In this document: positions 8,199 through 17,009 of the stretch, one piece after another
How the letters are laid out: every line of letters starts with the position of its first letter
Position numbering within the stretch: the stretch's first letter is position 1
Assembly (NCBI GenBank): GCA_964384675.1
Contig: CAYLNK010000021.1
Location: forward strand, 1 to 38,373
From: CAYLNK01 sp964384675
GTDB taxonomy: Bacteria > Acidobacteriota > Thermoanaerobaculia > UBA5066
Length of the DNA: 38,373 bases
Direction of reading: 5' to 3'
The notes under the pieces: model-generated
What the model saw: the letters and a program-made list of their open reading frames with translations, nothing else
The model's database searches: none
Told to the model about the DNA's origin: nothing
Translations under genes and position numbers: made by a program

Positions 8199-9335
8199 AT
8201 GACCGTTTCCGTGGAATACCGCCGTCACGGCCAGGCCGTGTGGCTCGACACGATCTCGAACAAGCTGATCGAGACCGGCAAGCTCGGGGGGTGGATCGGC
8301 TCCGGAGCGATCTACGGCGTCACCTCGAACCCCACGATCTTCGGCCAGGCGATCCAGAAGAACGAGGGCGACTACGACGAGCAGATCGCCCGCATGGCGG
8401 CAGACGGGAAGTCCGCCTTCGAGATCTACGACTTCCTCACTCGGCGCGACATCGCCGCGGGGGCCGACCTCTTCCGGCCGCTGCAGGCCAAGGACCCCGT
8501 CGACGGCTTCATCTCGCTCGAGGTGCTGCCCTCCCTGGCTCACGACGCCGACGGCACGGTGGCCGAGGCGACCCGCCTCGCGAAGGCCCTCGACCGGCCG
8601 AACGTCTTCATCAAGGTGCCGTCCACGCCCGCCGGCGTCGAGGCGATCCGGCGCCTGATCGGGGCCGGCATCTCGATCAACGTCACCCTGATGTTCAACC
8701 GGAAGCACTACCGCGACGTCGCGATGGCCTACATCCACGGCCTCTCCGACTTCGCGGGCGAGGGCGGGGACCTCACGAAGGTCCACTCGGTGGCGTCGTT
8801 CTTCGTGTCGCGGGTCGACACGCTGATCGACAAGAGGCTCGACGAGAAGGCCGCGCTCGCCTCCGGCGCGCTGAAGGAGCAGCTCCTGGGCCTGCGGGGA
8901 AAGGCGGGTCTCGCGAACTGCAAGGTCGTCTACCAGGACTTCCTCTCGATCTTCGGGAGCGAGCCGTTCACGTCGCTGAAGGCGAAGGGAGCCAACGTCC
9001 AGCGTCCCCTCTGGGCCTCCACCGGCACGAAGAACCCGGCGTACTCCGACCTCCTCTACGTCGAGAACCTGATCGGCGCCGACACGGTGAACACGATGCC
9101 GGAGAAGACGCTCGAAGCGCTCCTCCACCACGGCACCTGCCCGGGCGACACCGTCGTCCAGGGCGTCGACGAGGCGCGCCGCACGCTCGACGACCTGCGC
9201 GCCGTCGGGATCGACGTCGAGGACGTCGGCGAGCAGCTCCAGACGGACGGCGTCGTCCTCTTCGCGAAGTCGTACGACGAGCTTCTCGCCACCGTCGAGT
9301 CCCGCCGGGCCGCATCCCTGGTCCGCGCCACGTAG
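8199..9335 (+). CDS. tal: Transaldolase
   Basis: 378 aa, the length of the long monofunctional transaldolase type. It transfers a dihydroxyacetone unit between sedoheptulose 7-phosphate and glyceraldehyde 3-phosphate. Diagnostic segments are GVTSNPTIFGQAI near the N-terminus and VFIKVPSTPAGVEAIRRL, whose Lys forms the Schiff base. The C-terminal part has LWASTGTKNPAYSDLLYVENL. The ATG follows GAGGAGG by 5 nt. It is the first gene of the pentose phosphate operon; an 11-bp hairpin separates it from tkt. Confidence 0.96.
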   Translation: MTVSVEYRRHGQAVWLDTISNKLIETGKLGGWIGSGAIYGVTSNPTIFGQAIQKNEGDYDEQIARMAADGKSAFEIYDFLTRRDIAAGADLFRPLQAKDPVDGFISLEVLPSLAHDADGTVAEATRLAKALDRPNVFIKVPSTPAGVEAIRRLIGAGISINVTLMFNRKHYRDVAMAYIHGLSDFAGEGGDLTKVHSVASFFVSRVDTLIDKRLDEKAALASGALKEQLLGLRGKAGLANCKVVYQDFLSIFGSEPFTSLKAKGANVQRPLWASTGTKNPAYSDLLYVENLIGADTVNTMPEKTLEALLHHGTCPGDTVVQGVDEARRTLDDLRAVGIDVEDVGEQLQTDGVVLFAKSYDELLATVESRRAASLVRAT

Positions 9336-9340
9336 CACCT

Positions 9341-9369
9341 CCGGGGGATCCGCGCCCGGGATCCCCCGG
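9341..9369. terminator. Intra-operon hairpin between tal and tkt
   Basis: A perfect 11-bp stem CCGGGGGATCC / GGATCCCCCGG with a 7-nt loop sits 5 bp after the tal stop. No T-run follows. It could be a partial terminator or an mRNA-stabilising or processing hairpin. Confidence 0.5.
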
Positions 9370-9429
9370 GCCCCCTCACGGTCCAGGGCTCTGCCGCCGC
9401 GGTCGGCCGGGCGCCGAGAAAGGACTCCC

Positions 9430-11409
9430 TTGGTCATCGGTGATTTCGACGCCCCGGAGCTGACGGAAGAACAGGCCGCGCGGCTCTCCGACCTCGCCAC
9501 GCTCTGCCGGGGCGACATCCTGAAGATGACGACCCTCGCCGCCTCCGGGCATCCGGGCGGCTCGATGTCCTCGCTCGAGATGTTCCTGGTCCTGTGGGGT
9601 CTCGGCGCGTGCGACCCGGCGGACCCGTTCCGTCCCGGGCGCGACCGCGTCGTGGTCAGCCACGGCCACGTCTCGCCCGGCGCGTACGCCGCCCTCGCGC
9701 GGCTCGGCTATTTCGACCCGTCGCTCCCGCTCGTCGGCTTCCGCCGCGGCGGCTCGCCGTTCGAGGGCCACGTCGAGCGGGACGTCCCCGGCCTCGACTG
9801 GGGGACCGGCAACCTCGGGCAGGGCCTCTCGGCGGCGGTCGGTTTCGCGCTGGGAGGGAAGATCCGCGGCGACTCCTCGCGGGTCTTCTGCGTGATGGGG
9901 GACGGCGAGCAGCAGAAGGGGCAGCTGGGCGAGGCCCGCCGCTTCGCGGCGAAGTACGGGCTGACGAACCTGGTCGCGCTCCTCGACTGGAACGGGATCC
10001 AGCTGTCGGGGGACAACAGGGACATCCTGCCGCAGGACATCGAGGCCGACTGGCGCGCGGACGGATGGCGGGTGATCGAGGTGGACGGGCACGACGTGCG
10101 GGCGCTCCACCGCGCCGTCCGCGAGGCGCTCGCCGGTGACAAGCCGGCCCTCCTCGCGGCGCGCACCGTGATGTCGAAGGGCGTGCCGTTCATGGAGAAG
10201 GACGGCTACAAGTGGCACGGCGCGGCGCTCTCCGCCGAGAAGTGCCGCGAGGCGCTCGGCATCCTCGGCCTGCCCGACGACCTCGACCACTGGGTCGCCG
10301 AGCGGAAGAAGCCGGCCCCGGACTGGCACGGCGTGCTGCCGCATCGCCCCGAGGAGTCCGTCGTCCTGACGGACGCCGGCACGCCGCGCACCTACACCGT
10401 CGACAAGCCGACCGACAACCGCACCGGGTTCGGGGCAGCGCTCGAGGACGTCGGCGGGCGCGCGCTCGCCGAGGGCGTGCCGATCGCCGTCCTCGACTGC
10501 GACCTCCTGAAGTCGACGAAGACGGACCTCTTCGCTGCGAAGTACCCGGGGGCCTTCTACCAGTGCGGCATCGCGGAGCACCACACGGCCGTCCTGAACG
10601 GGGCTCTTTCGCTCTCGGGAGTCGCCTCGTGGTGGGGAGAGTTCGCGATGTTCGGCGTGGCCGAGTCGTACAACCAGCAGCGCCTGAACGACGTGAACGG
10701 CACCAACGCCAAGCTCGCGGTCACGCACTCGGGGATCGACGTCGGCGAGGACGGCAAGACCCACCATTCCATCGACTACTTCGGGCTCTTCAACTCCACG
10801 GTCGGCTGGAAGGTCTTCACGCCGGCCGATCCGAACCAGACGGACCGGATCGTCCGGTGGATGGCGACGCACCGCGGCAACCACGCGCTGGTGATGGGCC
10901 GCTCGAAGGTGCCGGTCACGACGCGAGAGGACGGCACGCCGTTCTTCGCCGGCGACTACGCCTTCGACCCGACGCGCGCGGACCGCGTGAGGAACGGCGG
11001 GACGGTCACGATCGCCTGCGCCGGCAACATGCTCCCGTACGCGCTCGACGCCTGGGCGCTCCTCGACAAGCAGGGGCTCCGGGTCGACCTCGTCTCGATC
11101 GCCGGCTGGACGGACCTGTCGGACGAGGACGTCCGGCACGTCGGGCGGCACGGCCTGGTCGTCACGGTGGAGGACCACAATCCGAAGAGCGGGCTCGGCA
11201 GCTGGATCCAGATCCGGCTGAACGAGGTGGGCGCCGTCGCCCGCGTGCGGAAGCTGGGCGTCTCCCGCTACTCCTCGTCCGGACCCGCCAAGGAGCTGGC
11301 GGCTCTCATGGGCGTGGACGGCCCGGCCATCGCGCAGGCGGTGCGCGAGCTCGTCTCCGAATCGAGCCCGTCGCGGCCGGCGGAATCGATCTCGACGGAA
11401 GTGTTCTGA
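9430..11409 (+). CDS. tkt: Transketolase
   Basis: 659 aa, thiamine-diphosphate and Mg dependent. The N-terminal TPP domain has ASGHPGGSMSS and GDGEQQKGQLGEA...WNGIQ, the GDG-N cofactor motif; the pyrimidine domain has FYQCGIAEHHTAVLNGAL with the cofactor-activating Glu; a C-terminal transketolase domain follows. It moves two-carbon ketol units in the non-oxidative pentose phosphate pathway. The predicted start is TTG at 9430, preceded by AAAGGA; no ATG or GTG with a ribosome-binding site is near, so the start is moderately certain. Confidence 0.95.
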   Translation: MVIGDFDAPELTEEQAARLSDLATLCRGDILKMTTLAASGHPGGSMSSLEMFLVLWGLGACDPADPFRPGRDRVVVSHGHVSPGAYAALARLGYFDPSLPLVGFRRGGSPFEGHVERDVPGLDWGTGNLGQGLSAAVGFALGGKIRGDSSRVFCVMGDGEQQKGQLGEARRFAAKYGLTNLVALLDWNGIQLSGDNRDILPQDIEADWRADGWRVIEVDGHDVRALHRAVREALAGDKPALLAARTVMSKGVPFMEKDGYKWHGAALSAEKCREALGILGLPDDLDHWVAERKKPAPDWHGVLPHRPEESVVLTDAGTPRTYTVDKPTDNRTGFGAALEDVGGRALAEGVPIAVLDCDLLKSTKTDLFAAKYPGAFYQCGIAEHHTAVLNGALSLSGVASWWGEFAMFGVAESYNQQRLNDVNGTNAKLAVTHSGIDVGEDGKTHHSIDYFGLFNSTVGWKVFTPADPNQTDRIVRWMATHRGNHALVMGRSKVPVTTREDGTPFFAGDYAFDPTRADRVRNGGTVTIACAGNMLPYALDAWALLDKQGLRVDLVSIAGWTDLSDEDVRHVGRHGLVVTVEDHNPKSGLGSWIQIRLNEVGAVARVRKLGVSRYSSSGPAKELAALMGVDGPAIAQAVRELVSESSPSRPAESISTEVF

Positions 11410-11444
11410 CTTCAGCTTTCTGACAGCACCGCAAGGAGGACGTC

Positions 11445-12341
11445 GTGGAAATCGGACTCGTTGGCCTCGGCAAGATGGGCGGCAACATGGTGAAGCGGCT
11501 TCTCGGAGGCGGACACCGTGTCGTCGTCTCCGACCGGAGCGCGGACGCGATCGCGGCCTCGGTGGCGGCGGGGGCGGTGGGATCGGAGAGCCTCGCCGAC
11601 CTCGTGTCGAAGCTCCCCGCCCCCCGCACCGTCTGGGTGATGGTCCCGTCGGGCGGGCCGACCGACAACGTGATCGACGAGCTGGCCGGCGTGATGTCGG
11701 CGGGCGACCTGATCGTCGACGGCGGCAACTCGAACTTCAAGGACTCGCAGCGCCGCGGCGCCGCGCTGAAGGAGAAGGGACTCCTCTTCATGGACGCCGG
11801 GACCTCCGGCGGCGTCTGGGGCCTGAAGGTCGGCTACTGCCTGATGGTGGGCGGCGAGAAGGAAGCGGTGGAGAGGATCGCCCCGGCGCTCACCACGCTC
11901 GCCCCGCCGAACGGCTGGCACCACTGCGGCGCGATCGGCTCCGGGCACTACGTCAAGATGGTCCACAACGGGATCGAGTACGCCATGATGCAGGCCTACG
12001 CCGAGGGCTTCGAGCTGTTCAACGCGTCGGGCTTCGACCTCGACAACGCCCGCATCGCGGACCTCTGGATGCAGGGCTCGGTCGTGCGGTCGTGGCTCCT
12101 GGAGCTGGCGGCCGACGCGTTGAAGGCGAACCCGACGCTCGAGGGGATCGGCGCCTGGGTGGACGACTCCGGCGAGGGGCGCTGGACCGTGGTCGAGTCG
12201 ATCGACAAGGCGGTCCCGATGCCCACGATCACCGCCGCGCTCCAGTACCGCTTCCGCTCGCGCCAGGAGCACGCCTACTCGGCGAAGTTCCTGAACGTCC
12301 TCCGGAACCAGTTCGGCGGGCACGCCGTCAAGAAGGGCTGA
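11445..12341 (+). CDS. gnd: 6-phosphogluconate dehydrogenase, decarboxylating, short form
   Basis: 298 aa, the short class rather than the 470-aa class. It oxidises and decarboxylates 6-phosphogluconate to ribulose 5-phosphate. The Rossmann motif GLVGLGKMGGNMV is at the N-terminus, DGGNSNFKDS and GTSGGVWGL bind substrate, and GSGHYVKMVHNGIEY carries the catalytic Lys and Asn. Short forms often prefer NAD+; specificity cannot be read safely here. GTG start with AAGGAGGA 4 nt upstream. zwf follows after 3 bp, so the two are translationally linked. Confidence 0.95.
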   Translation: MEIGLVGLGKMGGNMVKRLLGGGHRVVVSDRSADAIAASVAAGAVGSESLADLVSKLPAPRTVWVMVPSGGPTDNVIDELAGVMSAGDLIVDGGNSNFKDSQRRGAALKEKGLLFMDAGTSGGVWGLKVGYCLMVGGEKEAVERIAPALTTLAPPNGWHHCGAIGSGHYVKMVHNGIEYAMMQAYAEGFELFNASGFDLDNARIADLWMQGSVVRSWLLELAADALKANPTLEGIGAWVDDSGEGRWTVVESIDKAVPMPTITAALQYRFRSRQEHAYSAKFLNVLRNQFGGHAVKKG

Positions 12342-12344
12342 GCC

Positions 12345-13850
12345 ATGGCCGTCGTCGCGAAGACCGATCCCTGCACGATCGTCATCTTCGGCGGCTCCGG
12401 GGACCTTTCGAAGCGGAAGCTGGTGCCGGCGCTGTACGAGCTGCACGTCGAGAAGCGCCTGCCGCCCGAGTCGATCATCGTCGGCTACGCCAGGACCGGT
12501 GAGGGGGACGAGTCGTACCGTGCCGAGATGAAGGCCGCGGTCTCGGAGTTCGCGCGGAAGAAGCCGATCGACGAGGCGGTCTGGAACGAGTTCGCCGCGC
12601 GCCTCTTCTTCATCCGGGGCGACCTGACGGTACCCGTGCACTTCACCGAGATGAAGGCCCGCCTCGAGTCGATCGAGAAGGAGCGTGGCCTCACCGGAAA
12701 CCGGATGTTCTACCTGGCGATCCCGCCGTCGAAGATCGGCGACGTCGTCAAGAACCTGGGGGGCACCGGCTACGTCTATCCCGTCGACGGCCCTGCCTGG
12801 TCGCGGCTCATCGTCGAGAAGCCGTTCGGGCGCGACCTCGCGACCGCCCACGCGCTGAACGAGGAGATCTCCAGCGTCTTTCGCGAGAGACAGATCTTCC
12901 GCATCGACCACTACCTCGGCAAGGAGACGACGCAGAACATCCTGGTGTTCCGCCTCGGCAACGGCATCTTCGAGCCGCTCTGGAACCGGCGCTACATCGA
13001 CCACGTGCAGATCACGGTGGCGGAGTCGATCGGCGTCGAGAACCGCGGGAAGTTCTACGAGGAAGCCGGCATCTTCCGGGACATCATCCAGAACCACGTC
13101 CTCCAGCTCCTCTGCCTCGTCGCGATGGAGCCGCCGGTCGCTCTCGACCCGAACGCGGTGCGCGACGAGAAGGTGAAGGTGCTCCGCTCGGTGAGGCCGA
13201 TGACGCCGGAGGAGATCCTCCACGACACGGTGCGCGGGCAGTACGCCCCGGGGGCCGTGGACGGAAAGCCGGTCGTGGGCTACCGGCAGGAGCCGAACGT
13301 CCACCCGATGTCGCTCCGCGAGACGTACGCGGCGTGGAAGGTGCACATCGAGAACTGGCGGTGGGCCGGTGTGCCGTTCTACCTGCGGGCCGGCAAGCGG
13401 ATGCCGAAGCGGGTCACCGAGATCGCGTTCACGTTCAAGACGCCGCCGATCGCGCTCTTCCGCAAGGCGGGAGTGCTGCGCCAGGAGGCGAACGTCCTCG
13501 TCCTCAGGATCCAGCCGGACGAGGGGATCGGGCTCAACTTCGGCGCCAAGGAGCCGGGACCGGTCATGAAGATCGACCCGGTCAAGATGAACTTCCGCTA
13601 CTCGGAGTTCTTCGGCGGCTCCTCGCCCGAGGCGTACGAGCGGCTCCTCCTCGACGCCATCCACGGCGACTCCACCCTCTTCGCGCGGCGCGACGAGGTG
13701 GAGGCGGCCTGGGAGCACTGCACCCCGGTTCTGGACGTCTGGCGGGAGCACCCGCCGATGGACCACCCGAACTACGAGGCGGGTACCTGGGGCCCGGAGG
13801 CGGCGGTGGCGCTCCTGGCGCGCGACGGAAGGCGCTGGCGCCGGCCGTGA
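12345..13850 (+). CDS. zwf: Glucose-6-phosphate 1-dehydrogenase
   Basis: 501 aa, standard length. The coenzyme fold starts with IVIFGGSGDLSKRKLVPALY, and the substrate-site signature RIDHYLGKE is present near residue 190, followed by the C-terminal domain. It makes 6-phosphoglucono-lactone and reduced cofactor, the entry step of the oxidative branch. It starts 3 bp after gnd and its stop overlaps the pgl start (GTGA at 13847-13850). Confidence 0.97.
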   Translation: MAVVAKTDPCTIVIFGGSGDLSKRKLVPALYELHVEKRLPPESIIVGYARTGEGDESYRAEMKAAVSEFARKKPIDEAVWNEFAARLFFIRGDLTVPVHFTEMKARLESIEKERGLTGNRMFYLAIPPSKIGDVVKNLGGTGYVYPVDGPAWSRLIVEKPFGRDLATAHALNEEISSVFRERQIFRIDHYLGKETTQNILVFRLGNGIFEPLWNRRYIDHVQITVAESIGVENRGKFYEEAGIFRDIIQNHVLQLLCLVAMEPPVALDPNAVRDEKVKVLRSVRPMTPEEILHDTVRGQYAPGAVDGKPVVGYRQEPNVHPMSLRETYAAWKVHIENWRWAGVPFYLRAGKRMPKRVTEIAFTFKTPPIALFRKAGVLRQEANVLVLRIQPDEGIGLNFGAKEPGPVMKIDPVKMNFRYSEFFGGSSPEAYERLLLDAIHGDSTLFARRDEVEAAWEHCTPVLDVWREHPPMDHPNYEAGTWGPEAAVALLARDGRRWRRP

Positions 13851-14587
13851 GGGCGGGGCCGGAGCTCTCGGTCCTGGCGTCGGCGGCGGACGTCGCCGAC
13901 GCCGCCGCGGACCTCTTCGTCGAGCTCGCCCGCTCGTCGATCGAGCGGCGCGGGCGGTTCGTGGTCGCGCTCGCCGGGGGCACGAGCCCCAGCGAGATGC
14001 ACCGGCGGCTCGCGTCCGCGCCGCGGCGCGACGCCGTCGACTGGAGCCGGGTCCACGTCTTCTTCGGGGACGAGCGGGGTGTCCCGCCCGGCGACCCGGA
14101 GCGGAACGACCGCGCGGCGCGCGAGGCGCTGCTCGACCACGTGCCGATCCCTCCTCTCCAGATCCACCCGATCCCCGCGGAGCTCGCCGACGGCGACGTC
14201 CGCTATCAGAGGGAGCTCCGGCACACGTACGACTCGTTCCGGATCGCGGGCGGTGAGCGGCGGCGCTACCCGCGCCTCGACCTGATCGTGCTGGGCATGG
14301 GGCCCGACGGCCACACCGCGTCGCTCTTCCCGGGGCACGAGCTGCCCGACCCCGACCTCTGGGCGCAGCGCGTCACCGACTCGCCGAAGCCCCCCGCGGT
14401 GCGTGTGACGCTCACCCTGCCCCTGATCAACGCCGCCGAGGCCGTGGCGTTCCTCGTCGCGGGCGCCGAGAAGGCGCCGGCCCTGGCGCGCGTTCTCCAC
14501 GGGGACACGGCCCTGCCCGCGGCTCGCGTCGCGCCCACGCACGGGCGGCTGGTCGTGCTCTCGGACCGGGCGGCATACGGAGGCTGA
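13847..14587 (+). CDS. pgl: 6-phosphogluconolactonase
   Basis: 246 aa, DevB/Pgl type related to NagB. Motifs: VALAGGTSPSEMHRRL, VHVFFGDERGVPPGDPERN and LDLIVLGMGPDGHTASLFPGH. It hydrolyses the lactone made by the zwf product. The GTG at 13847 overlaps the zwf stop, a usual arrangement for coupled translation; the frame stays open further upstream inside zwf, but homology begins just after this codon. The stop directly abuts the glk start. Confidence 0.93.
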   Translation: MRAGPELSVLASAADVADAAADLFVELARSSIERRGRFVVALAGGTSPSEMHRRLASAPRRDAVDWSRVHVFFGDERGVPPGDPERNDRAAREALLDHVPIPPLQIHPIPAELADGDVRYQRELRHTYDSFRIAGGERRRYPRLDLIVLGMGPDGHTASLFPGHELPDPDLWAQRVTDSPKPPAVRVTLTLPLINAAEAVAFLVAGAEKAPALARVLHGDTALPAARVAPTHGRLVVLSDRAAYGG

Positions 14588-15568
14588 ATGATCCTGGCGG
14601 GCGACGTCGGGGGGACGAACGCGCGGGTGGCGCTGTTCGAGAGGGTGGACGGGCGGCTCGTCGAGCGGCGCCGGCTGAGGTTCCCGAGCCGCGAGCTGTC
14701 CGGCTTCGAGGAGGCGATCGACCGATTCGGGCTCGTCGAGCCGCTGACCGCCGCCGGGTTCGGCGCCGCCGGGCCGGTGCGCAACGGGCGGTGCGAGGCG
14801 ACCAACCTGCCGTGGGTGATCGACTCGTGGAGCCTGGCGGCGACGCTCGGACTCCCGAAGGTCGCGCTCCTGAACGACCTGGCGGCGAACGCCGTCGGCC
14901 TGCCGGAGCTCGGCCCGGCGGACCTCGTGGTGATCAACGCCGGCGAGGAGGACGCCGAGGGGAACGGGGGGCTCATCTCCGCCGGTACGGGCCTCGGCGA
15001 GGCGTATCTCCACCGTGAGCCGGACGGGAGCTTCCGGCCGCTGGCGTCGGAGGGCGGGCACACTTCGTTCGCGCCGCGCGACGAGCACGAGATCGAGCTG
15101 CTTCGGTTCCTCACGGCCCGCTTCGGGCACGTCTCGTACGAACGGATCCTTTCCGGGCCCGGCATCGCGAACCTCTACGCGTTCGAGCGGGAGACCTCGC
15201 GGATCCCGGAGCCGGCGTGGCTGACCGAAGAGATCGCGGCCACGGGCGATCCGGCCCCGCCGGTCTTCGCCGCCGCACAGGCCGGCACGGACGACGTGGC
15301 GACGCGCACGCTCGACCGGTTCGTCGGCATCTACGGGGCGGAGGCGGGGAACCTCGCGCTCAAGGCCTTCGCCACGGGGGGAGTCTTCGTGGGGGGAGGC
15401 ATCGCGCCGCGGATCCGCGAGCGTCTCCTGGACGGCGCCTTCTTCGAGGCGTTCTGCGACAAGGGCCGGTTCGGGCCCATGCTCGCGAAGGTCCCGCTGA
15501 AGATGATCGTGAACGACTCGTGCGCGCTCCTCGGAGCGGCCCGGGCGGGCGAGGAGATGCTGCGATGA
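14588..15568 (+). CDS. glk: Glucokinase (Glk family)
   Basis: 326 aa, matching the bacterial Glk family. ILAGDVGGTNARVALF is the phosphate-binding loop, followed by LLNDLAANAVGL with the catalytic Asp and SEGGHTSFAPRDEHE around the glucose site. It phosphorylates free glucose with ATP. The ATG follows the pgl TGA immediately, with GGAGG upstream. The position between pgl and fbp and opposite the GH15 gene suggests it feeds hydrolysed glucose into zwf. Confidence 0.94.
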   Translation: MILAGDVGGTNARVALFERVDGRLVERRRLRFPSRELSGFEEAIDRFGLVEPLTAAGFGAAGPVRNGRCEATNLPWVIDSWSLAATLGLPKVALLNDLAANAVGLPELGPADLVVINAGEEDAEGNGGLISAGTGLGEAYLHREPDGSFRPLASEGGHTSFAPRDEHEIELLRFLTARFGHVSYERILSGPGIANLYAFERETSRIPEPAWLTEEIAATGDPAPPVFAAAQAGTDDVATRTLDRFVGIYGAEAGNLALKAFATGGVFVGGGIAPRIRERLLDGAFFEAFCDKGRFGPMLAKVPLKMIVNDSCALLGAARAGEEMLR

Positions 15569-16572
15569 GCCAGGTCGGGATGCGCCTTCATCGATTTCTG
15601 CACGAGTCGGAACGGCAGCACCCCGAGGCGACGGGCGAGCTCTCGGCGCTCCTTTCCCAGCTCGGCTTCGCGGGCAAGCGGATCGCGCGTCTCCTCTCGT
15701 CGGCCGGCCTCATCGACGTCCTGGGGGCGTCGGGCGAGACGAACGTCCAGGGCGAGACGCAGCAGAAGCTCGACGCGCTCTCCAACGAGATCTTCCTGGA
15801 GGCGTTCGCGTACGGCCAGCTCGTGCCGACCGTGGTGACCGAGGAGATGGACCTTCCGGCGCATCTCCCCGAGAACGACGCGGCGGGGAAGTACGTGGTC
15901 TTCCTCGATCCGCTCGACGGCTCCTCGAACCTCGACGTGAACGGCGGAGTCGGCTCGATCTTCTCGGTCCGGAAGGTCGCGAAGGCGGGGCTCGGGAAGG
16001 TGACGTCCGAGGCCGACCTGATGTCGCGGATCTCCCGGGACCAGGTGGTGGCCGGCTACTTCGTCTACGGGCCGTCGACGGTCATGGTGTTCACCGACGG
16101 GAAGGCCGTGCACGGCTTCACGCTCGACCCCTCGATCGGTGAGTTCCTGCTCTCCGAGCCGGAGATCCGGTTCCCGAAGCGCGGGCTCTACTACGCGGCC
16201 AACGAGGGGACGATCCTCGAGTGGGACGAGCCCGCGCGGCGCTTCGTGGAGTCGCTTCGCGTCCGCGACGCGGAGAAGGGGCGCCCGTACTCGACACGCT
16301 ACTCCGGCGCGCTCGTGTCGGACTTCCACCGGATCCTCCTGAAGGGGGGCGTCTACCTCTACCCGTCCACGAAGAAGGCGCCCGACGGGAAGCTGCGGCT
16401 CATGTACGAGGCGGCTCCGCTCGCCGCGGTGGCCGAGGCGGCCGGAGGTGCCGCGTCGGACGGCGCCCGGCGCATCCTCGACATCGTCCCGACCTCGAAC
16501 CACCAGCGCACGCCGCTCTTCATCGGGAGCGCGGACGACGTGGCGGAGGCGGAGGCGCTCGGTCGGGGGTGA
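15565..16572 (+). CDS. fbp: Fructose-1,6-bisphosphatase, class I
   Basis: 335 aa, class I. DPLDGSSNLDVNGGVGSIFSV (about residue 115 on) is the metal and catalytic motif, and RYSGALVSDFHRILLKGG binds the sugar phosphate. It converts fructose 1,6-bisphosphate to fructose 6-phosphate. ATG at 15565 overlaps the glk stop (ATGA). In this operon it would return triose-derived carbon to hexose phosphate and let the oxidative pentose pathway cycle. The gene-free, hairpin-rich stretch follows. Confidence 0.95.
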   Translation: MSQVGMRLHRFLHESERQHPEATGELSALLSQLGFAGKRIARLLSSAGLIDVLGASGETNVQGETQQKLDALSNEIFLEAFAYGQLVPTVVTEEMDLPAHLPENDAAGKYVVFLDPLDGSSNLDVNGGVGSIFSVRKVAKAGLGKVTSEADLMSRISRDQVVAGYFVYGPSTVMVFTDGKAVHGFTLDPSIGEFLLSEPEIRFPKRGLYYAANEGTILEWDEPARRFVESLRVRDAEKGRPYSTRYSGALVSDFHRILLKGGVYLYPSTKKAPDGKLRLMYEAAPLAAVAEAAGGAASDGARRILDIVPTSNHQRTPLFIGSADDVAEAEALGRG

Positions 16573-16641
16573 GGCTCGGGCCTTGATCCGCCGGGGCGGA
16601 GGCGATCACCTCGTGCGGCCGCTGCGCTCGCGCGACCCTAT

Positions 16642-16699
16642 CTCCCCCGAAACTGCCAAGCGGAATCTGAACGTGAGGCGGCCGGCAGTTTCGGGGGAG
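16642..16699. repeat. Perfect 16-bp inverted repeat, long hairpin
   Basis: Arms 16642-16657 and 16684-16699 (CTCCCCCGAAACTGCC and its complement) enclose a 26-nt loop. It lies 70 bp after the fbp stop and may end the sugar operon, although no T-run follows. Confidence 0.8.
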
Positions 16700-16742
16700 T
16701 CTTCCGAGCGCGGCCCTCGGACGCGGGGCGGCTCGCGAACTC

Positions 16743-16799
16743 GCCCCCCGGGGCCTGCGCGGGTACGCCGGCCGATACGTCCGTATGGCCCCGGGGGGC
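16743..16799. repeat. Perfect 13-bp inverted repeat
   Basis: Arms GCCCCCCGGGGCC (16743-16755) and GGCCCCGGGGGGC (16787-16799) enclose 31 nt that contain the smaller hairpin ATACG-TC-CGTAT. Function unknown. Confidence 0.8.
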
Positions 16800-16975
16800 T
16801 CGAACAGCGCGAGCCTTTCCCCCGGCGCCCTCGAGCCGCGCTCGAGCGGGTCCCCGCGCGTGCTCGGACGGCCGCCCGAGGCGACCGCCCCCGCCCCGGC
16901 TTCGCGTCCTGCGAAGAGCACGCCGCGGGACTGCCTCATCGTGCCTGCGCGCGAAGGGGTAGGCGCTAGCGCCGC

Positions 16976-17002
16976 AGGGGCACCCGGCGATCGGGTGCCC
17001 CT
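16976..17002 (-). terminator. Terminator hairpin after trxB
   Basis: Perfect 11-bp stem AGGGGCACCCG / CGGGTGCCCCT with a 5-nt loop, 7 bp past the trxB stop. Confidence 0.7.
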
Positions 17003-17009
17003 ATCAGCT

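Larger units (their letters stand above)
16573..17009. other. Gene-free, hairpin-rich intergenic region
   Basis: 437 bp between convergent fbp and trxB. No convincing coding frame is present. It holds two long perfect inverted repeats (listed separately), the trxB terminator and the palindrome GGCGCTAGCGCC (16962-16973). No protein remnant is recognised. Confidence 0.8.

Noticed and set aside
9336..9429. Riboswitch (for example TPP) ahead of transketolase
   Set aside because: Only a simple 11-bp hairpin is present; no THI-box elements are seen and 94 bp is short for one.
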